A DNA stretch of 9,664 bases from JAFGFG01 sp964442905. Its GTDB lineage: Archaea; Aenigmatarchaeota; Aenigmatarchaeia; QMZP01; JAFGSV01. The DNA lies in assembly GCA_964442905.1 (NCBI GenBank), contig CAYUBD010000037.1, positions 1 to 9,664 of the forward strand, written 5' to 3'. The notes under the pieces were generated by a model. That model did not search any database. It saw only the letters and a list, made by a program, of their open reading frames with translations, and had not been told where the DNA came from. This document shows positions 4,488 through 9,664 of the stretch, in pieces. The position numbers and the translations under genes are program-made. Positions within the stretch are counted from its first letter, which is position 1, and every line of letters begins with the position of its first letter.

Positions 4488-6452
4488 ATGACAAAAAAAT
4501 GGGTAGTGGAAGACAAGAAGGATAAGAATGTGTTCTGGCCTTCCGACGAGATGAAGAAGAGAGCATGGGTTTCCGATGAGGCCTTCTATGAAGAAGGCAG
4601 GAAGGATCCGGTTAAGTTCTGGGAGAATAGAGCAGAAGAGGCGCTTGACTGGCACAGGAAATGGGACAATGGTTATGAACAGGATGAAAAGAAGCCCTCG
4701 AATTTCAAGTGGTTCCTCGGTGGTGAGATAAATGCTGCATATAACTGTCTTGACAGACACATAAAAGCAGGCGACGGGGGCAAGACCGCTCTCGTATGGG
4801 TACCCGAACCTACGGACGAGAAGCCCAGGACATACACCTATAAGGCCCTTTACGATGAGGTAAACAGGCTTGCAGGCGCAATGAAGAAGCTCGGCGTCAG
4901 GAAAGGCGACCGCGTTTCGATATACCTCCCGATGATACCTGAGGTTGTTGCAGCGATGCTCGCAACTGCAAGGCTCGGTGCAATCCACAGCGTATGCTTT
5001 TCGGCTTTCAGCGGCGAGTCACTCAGGGACAGAGTGGAAGATGCCGAGTCGAAACTAATCATAACAGCAGACGGATACTACAGGAGGGGGAAGCCCCTGG
5101 ACCTTAAGAAGAACGCTGACATCGGTGCAAGTGCGCCAAGCGTAGAGCATGTAATCGTTGTAAAGAGGACAGGCATTGACATTGACTGGAACAAGGGGAA
5201 AGACCACTGGTATCATGAAATCCTTAAGGCTGCTGATGAATACTGCGAGCCGGAGTTCGTTGAGAGCAATGAAACACTCTTCATGCTGTACACAAGCGGA
5301 ACGACAGGGAAGCCCAAAGGCATAGTGCATGATACAGGCGGATATCTTATCCAGGCATACCTGACTACGAAACTGGATTTCGACCTGCATGACGATGACC
5401 TTTTCTGGTGCACAGCTGACGTAGGTTGGGTAACAGGCCACACATACGGCTGTTACGGCCCGTTGCTCGTGGGCGCCAGTATGCTCATGTTCGAGGGCGC
5501 GCCGGACTATCCCGACGCGGGAAGGTGGTGGAAGACGATTGAAGAGCATAAAGTGACTGTATTCTACACAGCGCCCACTGCAATAAGGATGTTCATAAAG
5601 TTCGGGGACGAATGGCCAAATAAGTATGATCTGAGTTCACTGAGGATAATCGCCACGGTCGGCGAGCCCATAGACGAAGAGGCGTGGCTGTGGTACTTCA
5701 GGACCATCGGCGGGGAAAGATGCCCGGTCATAGACACGTGGTGGCAGACCGAGACAGGCGGAACACTGATAAACTCAATTCCCGGAGTCGGACCGTTCAT
5801 ACCCACGGTCGCAGGCAGGATGTTCCCGGGCACACGTCACATACTTCTTGATGAGGACGGGAAAGAGGTTGAAAAAGGAAGATCAGGATATCTTGCCCAG
5901 GTTCCACCTTTCGCCCCCGGCATGCTGAGAGGCATCTACAAGAACGAGAAAAAATTCATAGATACATACTGGTCGAGATTCCCGGGTTACTACGACACCA
6001 GCGACGGTGCAATGCATAGAGAAGATGGCCTCATAAGGATAACGGGAAGGGTTGACGACACCATGAAGGTCGCAGGTCACAGGCTTTCCACGGCAGAGCT
6101 TGAGAACGCCATTAACGAGCACAAACTTGTCAGGGAATCCGCTGTTGTGCCGAAGCCCCATGACATAAAGGGAGAGGTTCCGATAGCCTTCGTCATACTG
6201 AAGGACCAGTCCAATGCCAGCGACGAACTCAAGAAGGACATAGTGAAGCATGTCGATGGCATGATAGGTCCGACTGCACGGCCTGCCGAGATATATTTCG
6301 TGGATGACATCCCCAAGACCAGGTCAGGAAAGATGATGCGAAGGATACTGAAAGGCCTTGTAAAGGGCGAAAAGGAACTGGGCAATATCACAACACTTAT
6401 GAACCCTGAATGCGTCGAGCATCTCAAGGACATAGTGGGACAGGACGACTAA
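4488..6452 (+). CDS. acs: acetyl-CoA synthetase, AMP-forming
   Basis: A 654-aa ANL-superfamily enzyme, the usual Acs length, which activates acetate with ATP and CoA to acetyl-CoA, AMP and pyrophosphate in the cytosol. Seen in order: an N-terminal Acs region with WFLGGEINAAYNCLDRH, the P-loop-like YTSGTTGKPKGIVHD, CTADVGWVTGHTYGCYGP, the acetate-pocket motif DTWWQTETGG, the hinge and adenylate-binding YYDTSDGA and ITGRVDDTMKVAGHRL, and the C-terminal catalytic Lys615 in KTRSGKMMRR. That Lys is the residue acetylated in regulated bacterial Acs. The WWQTETGG tryptophan favours a small acyl substrate, acetate or possibly propionate. The ATG at 4473 gives five extra residues and is the alternative start. 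The gene stands alone on its strand and ends 15 nt from the convergent prenyltransferase. No Pat/Sir2 regulator is visible in the window. Confidence 0.96.
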   Translation: MTKKWVVEDKKDKNVFWPSDEMKKRAWVSDEAFYEEGRKDPVKFWENRAEEALDWHRKWDNGYEQDEKKPSNFKWFLGGEINAAYNCLDRHIKAGDGGKTALVWVPEPTDEKPRTYTYKALYDEVNRLAGAMKKLGVRKGDRVSIYLPMIPEVVAAMLATARLGAIHSVCFSAFSGESLRDRVEDAESKLIITADGYYRRGKPLDLKKNADIGASAPSVEHVIVVKRTGIDIDWNKGKDHWYHEILKAADEYCEPEFVESNETLFMLYTSGTTGKPKGIVHDTGGYLIQAYLTTKLDFDLHDDDLFWCTADVGWVTGHTYGCYGPLLVGASMLMFEGAPDYPDAGRWWKTIEEHKVTVFYTAPTAIRMFIKFGDEWPNKYDLSSLRIIATVGEPIDEEAWLWYFRTIGGERCPVIDTWWQTETGGTLINSIPGVGPFIPTVAGRMFPGTRHILLDEDGKEVEKGRSGYLAQVPPFAPGMLRGIYKNEKKFIDTYWSRFPGYYDTSDGAMHREDGLIRITGRVDDTMKVAGHRLSTAELENAINEHKLVRESAVVPKPHDIKGEVPIAFVILKDQSNASDELKKDIVKHVDGMIGPTARPAEIYFVDDIPKTRSGKMMRRILKGLVKGEKELGNITTLMNPECVEHLKDIVGQDD

Positions 6453-6467
6453 ACAGACCCAAACCCC

Positions 6468-7154
6468 TTACCCGCCAAACTTTCTCTGCTGTTCGAAATA
6501 CCAGCCCATTATCTTGTCGAAGTCTTTTCTGGTGAATTCCGGCCACAGTTTATCTGAGAAGTATATCTCTGCATAACTGGCCTGATACAGCATGAAATTG
6601 CTCAGTCTGTGCTGCTGACCGGTCCTTATCACAAGGTCAAGCGGCTCTTTCACATACAGCGCCTTATCAAGCTTCATGAAAGGCCTTTTGATGACCTCTT
6701 TCATCGCCCGCTTGAGCTCGACTTTAGAGCCATACGCAATCATTATGTTCAGAACCATCCTCGAATAAGCCTTTGTTGAATTGTATAGCTGTTTCGCAGT
6801 ATCCTTGACATCTGAGTTCCACGCGCCCCTGTCTCCGAGAACCCTCACTTTTATCTTATTGTTCTTTACTCTGGGATCTTTCAGGAGCTTCTTCAGCTCA
6901 TGTGTATAAACATCCCAGAGCGCGTCCACTTCCTCCTTCGGCCTTTTCAGATTCTCGGTTGAAAGCGCAAAAATGGACACCATCCTTATTTCCGGATAAC
7001 TGTCACACCATTCCAGAAAATCTTCTATGTTCCTGGCGCCCTGAATGTGTCCTTCGTAAGCGGGCTTTCCGTTTTCAACGGCATACCTGCGGTTCCCGTC
7101 AGGTATGAGCCCGATGTGGATGCCTTTCTTTCTGGTCTTCACATCGTCAGTCAC
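6468..7154 (-). CDS. uppS: cis-prenyltransferase (polyprenyl diphosphate synthase, UppS family)
   Basis: A 228-aa member of the undecaprenyl/dehydrodolichyl diphosphate synthase family. It condenses isopentenyl diphosphate with an allylic primer in cis, making the long polyprenyl carrier used in archaea for glycan transfer. Motifs include HIGLIPDGNRRYA with the catalytic Asp, YEGHIQGARN, SIFALSTENLKRP and the C-terminal substrate-binding RTGQQHRLSNFMLYQASYAE ending in LWPEF. The usual RTSGE element reads RTGQQ here, a modest departure. The start is uncertain: GTG at 7154 is preceded by GGTGGAG at good spacing and overlaps the htpX stop by 8 nt, while an ATG at 7169 and TTG at 7178 are in frame upstream. 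The overlap indicates co-transcription with htpX. Product chain length cannot be read from the sequence. Confidence 0.93.
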   Translation of the reverse strand: MTDDVKTRKKGIHIGLIPDGNRRYAVENGKPAYEGHIQGARNIEDFLEWCDSYPEIRMVSIFALSTENLKRPKEEVDALWDVYTHELKKLLKDPRVKNNKIKVRVLGDRGAWNSDVKDTAKQLYNSTKAYSRMVLNIMIAYGSKVELKRAMKEVIKRPFMKLDKALYVKEPLDLVIRTGQQHRLSNFMLYQASYAEIYFSDKLWPEFTRKDFDKIMGWYFEQQRKFGG

Positions 7155-7983
7155 TCTTCTCCACCCCATTCCCTGCAAATCTTTCCAGTTTTGCTATTCT
7201 TCTGTTGACAGGTGGATGCGTAGAGAAAAGGCCCGTGAACCAGTCATCTTTGAAAGGATTCACTATCCAGAGATGGGATGTGGCAGAAGAACCGTGCATC
7301 GGCCTTTGCTTGGTTACATCGGTTATCTTCCTGAGCGCCGATGCCAGGGCAGCTGGTTTCTTTGTCATAAGCGCAGCGCCGTGATCAGCAGCATATTCTC
7401 TTCTCCTTGATATAGCCAGCTTGACTATTGTAGCTGCTAGCGGGGCGAAGACTGCAATCAATATCACCCCTATGATGAGGCTCCCCCCGTCTCGCCTGTC
7501 ACTCATGAAAAGGCTCCAGTAGCCGATCATAGCAAGATATGCTATTGCTCCTGCCAAGGTCGCTGCTATGCTCTGTATAAGGGTGTCCCTGTTCTTTATA
7601 TGGGTCATCTCGTGCGCAATCACGGCTTCCATCTCGTTCTTGCTGAGGCTGGTAAGGCCCTGCGTGACAGCCACCGCGCCATGCTCCGGATCCCTCCCGG
7701 TCGCGAATGCGTTGGGTATGTCGCCCGGTATCAGGTATATTCTGGGAACTGGTATGCTGGCTTCACCGGCAAGCTTTTTAACTATCTCTTTCAGCCCCTC
7801 ATCCTCTGTCTGATAAGCCCGGTAAGCCTTGAGTATCAATTTATCCGAGTACCAGTATGAAAAGAAATTTATGAAGGCCGTGAATATCAGGGCTATGGTC
7901 ATCCCCATTATACCCCCGAAAAAGAAACCGATGCCTATCAAAATCAAAGTCATTGACAAAAGGAGACTGAATGTTCGTAACAT
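7147..7983 (-). CDS. htpX: HtpX-type M48 membrane zinc metalloprotease
   Basis: A 278-aa M48B peptidase embedded in the membrane with a cytosolic active site, acting on damaged or misassembled membrane proteins. Two N-terminal hydrophobic segments (about 5-48) precede the domain. The zinc site is AHEMTHIKN with His124, Glu125 and His128, and the third ligand is Glu196 in SRRREYAADHGAA. Two more hydrophobic segments lie at about 139-160 and 168-190. The family motif NAFATGRDPEHGAVAVTQGL (91-110) is intact, as is the C-terminal THPPVNRRIAKLE. Length and all catalytic residues are normal. A TATA-like box 27 nt upstream suggests a leaderless transcript. It is the first gene of a likely two-gene operon with the cis-prenyltransferase; the pairing suggests envelope maintenance but may be incidental. 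Confidence 0.96.
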   Translation of the reverse strand: MLRTFSLLLSMTLILIGIGFFFGGIMGMTIALIFTAFINFFSYWYSDKLILKAYRAYQTEDEGLKEIVKKLAGEASIPVPRIYLIPGDIPNAFATGRDPEHGAVAVTQGLTSLSKNEMEAVIAHEMTHIKNRDTLIQSIAATLAGAIAYLAMIGYWSLFMSDRRDGGSLIIGVILIAVFAPLAATIVKLAISRRREYAADHGAALMTKKPAALASALRKITDVTKQRPMHGSSATSHLWIVNPFKDDWFTGLFSTHPPVNRRIAKLERFAGNGVEKSD

Positions 7984-8003
7984 AGTTAATAATACAGGGA
8001 AGG

Positions 8004-8016
8004 CTTTTAATTTATT
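8004..8016 (-). promoter_or_regulatory. TATA-like box of htpX
   Basis: The minus strand reads AATAAATTAAAAG, centred about 27 nt before the htpX ATG at 7983. It overlaps the last codon and stop of the upstream kinase gene, so htpX can be transcribed independently despite the 28-nt gap. Confidence 0.55.
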
Positions 8017-8995
8017 GGGATGCCGCTATTTTTCTGATAAGGTTCCTGGCAGTCTTTCTGGTTTCTTCATCGATTTTCAGCACACAAACACCTTTATCGA
8101 AGAGGCCATATATAATCGACATGCCATAACTACCAAGAATCATAACAGGCAGAACAGCCATGTCTTCTTCACCATCAACCTGTATCTTCACAGGCTTTCC
8201 GGCTTTCATTGACCTATCCACGCCCATCCAAAGTTCATGCGTCAGGTAGCCGGTTTCATTTTCTGCTCTTATGGTATCGTAGTCCATACCCACGATGTTA
8301 TCAGTGGGCTTGCGTCTTATCTTACCGTCCACTATGATTATGTCAGGTTTTATGCCGGCAGACTGAAGGGTGTAGCCCGCCTCATCCCCCACTGACACCA
8401 TGACGGTCCCTTTCACATGCTTGATTGCTTTCTTTATATCATCAAACAGCTTACCGTAAGGCTCCCTCAGTTCTTCCCGCATTTCCTTGGGTATCCTGAG
8501 TTTTTCCAGGACGAACATGCCATCAAGCTGCATCATCTTTGCCATGTTCATTGCTGACTCCTTGGCAGTTTTTCCTGTTGTATCAAGCTCCCTCGTGTTC
8601 CTTCCATTCTCCAGAGACTCAATCTTGCATTCTTCCATTATCTCAGCCAGAACATTTTCCTCGGTTTTATTGAAATCCCAGCCCTTCTTTTCACTTCTCC
8701 TGCGCATCTCATCGGGGTTTGTCCTGAGGATGATTACCAGGTCTGCTGGCATCTCATGGGCGTAATGGGATTCTATAAGCAGGTTTTTCCCTGATGATAT
8801 CAAGCGCTTTATCTCCGAATTTATTGCCTTTATGTCCACTATCTTGCAGCACCTCTCCTCGTCATAACCTGAATGCAGACCATTTTTCTCAGCCAGTTCA
8901 TTGAGACCCACAAGCTCCCAGCCGGTTATCTCTGACAATTCCCTTGCTGCTGAAGTCTTCCCTGTTCCTGGTGTACCCGATATCGCCACTATCAT
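8012..8995 (-). CDS. fusion of AK6/Fap7-like kinase and GTP-dependent dephospho-CoA kinase
   Basis: One uninterrupted 327-aa frame with two recognisable enzymes. Residues about 1-160 are an AK6/Fap7-type P-loop kinase: Walker A GTPGTGKT (7-14), LLIESHYAHEMPADLVIILR (72-91), and the lid-type Arg-rich segment near 96-106 with KKGWDFNKTEENVLAE. Such kinases phosphorylate AMP and act in small-subunit ribosome maturation. Residues about 165-327 match the archaeal GTP-dependent dephospho-CoA kinase family (DUF359): IPKEMREELREPYGKLF, VSVGDEAGYTL (201-210), IIIVDGKIRR (219-228), ETGYLTHELW, DGEEDMAVLP (274-283) and SIIYGLFDKGVCVL. This domain performs the last step of CoA synthesis. Both halves keep their key motifs. 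The two domains are usually separate proteins, so the fusion is unusual to my knowledge. Divergent from nadA, with its own TATA-like box 27 nt upstream. Confidence 0.88.
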   Translation of the reverse strand: MIVAISGTPGTGKTSAARELSEITGWELVGLNELAEKNGLHSGYDEERCCKIVDIKAINSEIKRLISSGKNLLIESHYAHEMPADLVIILRTNPDEMRRRSEKKGWDFNKTEENVLAEIMEECKIESLENGRNTRELDTTGKTAKESAMNMAKMMQLDGMFVLEKLRIPKEMREELREPYGKLFDDIKKAIKHVKGTVMVSVGDEAGYTLQSAGIKPDIIIVDGKIRRKPTDNIVGMDYDTIRAENETGYLTHELWMGVDRSMKAGKPVKIQVDGEEDMAVLPVMILGSYGMSIIYGLFDKGVCVLKIDEETRKTARNLIRKIAASQ

Positions 8996-9017
8996 ATACT
9001 ATCTATCGGGACGCATG

Positions 9018-9027
9018 TTTTTATTTT
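9018..9027 (-). promoter_or_regulatory. TATA-like box of the kinase fusion gene
   Basis: The minus strand reads AAAATAAAAA, centred about 27 nt before the ATG at 8995, which is consistent with a leaderless transcript. It lies in the 100-nt divergent spacer shared with nadA. Confidence 0.5.
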
Positions 9028-9068
9028 GGGCGCCAATCAGTCAAAAGACGTTCATTTTTCTCAAAGAC

Positions 9069-9075
9069 TTTAAAT
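9069..9075 (+). promoter_or_regulatory. TATA-like box of nadA
   Basis: CTTTAAATG carries TTTAAA centred 24-25 nt before the nadA ATG at 9096, predicting a leaderless transcript. It is distinct from the box used by the divergent kinase gene, 49 nt away. Confidence 0.55.
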
Positions 9076-9095
9076 GCGCGCCAGGAATAATGTAG

Positions 9096-9664
9096 ATGGT
9101 CAATGACATCGTCAGTGAAATAGAAAAGCTGAAAAAGGAGAAAAACGCAGTGATTCTTGCGCACAGCTACCAGAATCCTGAAGTGCAGGACGTGGCGGAC
9201 TATGTCGGCGATTCTCTCGGTCTCAGCCAGCAGGCGGCGAAGGCAACAGGAGACATAATCGTCTTCTGCGGCGTCCGTTTCATGGCCGAAACAGCAAAGA
9301 TACTCTCACCTGAGAAGACTATCCTCATCCCGGAACCGCATGCAATATGCCCCCTGGCGGCAATGATTACGCCTGAGAGCCTGAAGAAAATCAAGGCAGA
9401 TAACCCAGGTGTACATGTAGTTTCCTATGTCAACACTTCAGCGGCAGTCAAGGCGGAATCAGATGTCTGCTGCACATCATCAAATCTCATAAATGTTGTC
9501 AATTCCCTCGATTCCGGCAGAATCATATTCACCCCTGACAGGCACATGGCCGACTATCTTCGGACGAAAACGGATAAAGAAGTGATATCATGGGACGGCT
9601 ACTGCCCAACCCATGTGAAGATACTCCCAGAGCATATAAAAGATCAGAAGATGAGGCACCCGGA
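9096..9664 (+). CDS. nadA: quinolinate synthase NadA, N-terminal part (cut by window edge)
   Basis: The first 189 residues of NadA are present and the gene runs off the window. NadA condenses iminoaspartate with dihydroxyacetone phosphate to quinolinate in de novo NAD synthesis and carries a 4Fe-4S cluster held by three cysteines. Visible are AHSYQNPEVQDVADYVGDSL (22-41; family substrate-binding His and Tyr), CGVRFMAETAKIL (58-70), the first cluster cysteine Cys85 in PHAICPLAAM, YVNTSAAVKAESDVCCTSSN (111-130), TPDRHMADYL (146-155) and the second cluster cysteine Cys170 in WDGYCPTHVKI. The spacing of the two cysteines agrees with short archaeal and Thermotoga enzymes. The third cysteine lies beyond the edge. 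No nadB- or aspartate dehydrogenase-type partner is in the window. The start is fixed by a TATA-like box 25 nt upstream. Confidence 0.95.
   Translation, partial: MVNDIVSEIEKLKKEKNAVILAHSYQNPEVQDVADYVGDSLGLSQQAAKATGDIIVFCGVRFMAETAKILSPEKTILIPEPHAICPLAAMITPESLKKIKADNPGVHVVSYVNTSAAVKAESDVCCTSSNLINVVNSLDSGRIIFTPDRHMADYLRTKTDKEVISWDGYCPTHVKILPEHIKDQKMRHP

Noticed and set aside
4245..4988. Long minus-strand frame opposite the resolvase-like gene and acs
   Set aside because: It spans two strongly supported plus-strand genes and their promoter spacer and shows no recognisable motif.
1..9664. CRISPR array, transposase or toxin-antitoxin pair
   Set aside because: No regularly spaced repeats, no IS-type transposase motifs and no small paired toxin/antitoxin frames were seen. 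The only mobile-type gene is the homing endonuclease.

Overview
The window reads as archaeal chromosome. The evidence is the gene content: a stand-alone Kae1 of the KEOPS complex, a GTP-dependent dephospho-CoA kinase domain, an AK6/Fap7-type kinase domain, an archaeal EF-Tu-domain-2-like protein and an archaeal-style NadA. In addition, most gene starts sit 24-29 nt downstream of an AT-rich TATA-like box, the geometry of leaderless archaeal transcripts. Arg AGG/AGA and Ile ATA codons are frequent. The lineage (euryarchaeal or DPANN-like) cannot be fixed by eye.

Layout. A truncated gene leaves the left edge on the minus strand (1-38). kae1 (225-1208, +) follows. Next comes a non-coding stretch with a TATA box, a 22-codon hydrophobic micro-ORF and a strong hairpin (1209-1445), then an unrecognised small protein (1446-1802, +). 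On the minus strand are an EF-Tu-domain-2-like protein (1844-2101) and a rhomboid protease (2151-2876). A divergent, almost symmetric TATA box (about 2896-2907) lies between rhomboid and a plus-strand pair: an AT-rich LAGLIDADG homing endonuclease (2929-4017) and a translationally coupled PD-(D/E)XK / Holliday-resolvase-like protein (4014-4403). The endonuclease begins with nearly the same peptide as the resolvase-like protein (MSYKTGRR against MSYARGRR). An AMP-forming acetyl-CoA synthetase follows (4488-6452, +). It converges on a minus-strand block of cis-prenyltransferase (6468-7154), HtpX (7147-7983) and a fused AK6-like kinase plus dephospho-CoA kinase (8012-8995). Divergent from the fusion, nadA runs off the right edge (9096 onward).

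How the genes relate. Most are housekeeping: tRNA t6A modification (Kae1), membrane proteolysis (rhomboid, HtpX), polyprenyl carrier synthesis (cis-prenyltransferase), CoA completion and use (dephospho-CoA kinase domain, Acs) and NAD synthesis (NadA). The fused kinase and Acs are metabolically linked through CoA but are not co-transcribed.

The most unusual parts are the homing endonuclease that seems to have captured the promoter and first codons of the resolvase-like gene, the Glu-to-Lys change at the expected catalytic position of that nuclease-like protein, and the fused AK6/dephospho-CoA kinase. The 3' genes of the neighbouring loci are intact, so the endonuclease insertion appears not to have destroyed its host gene.
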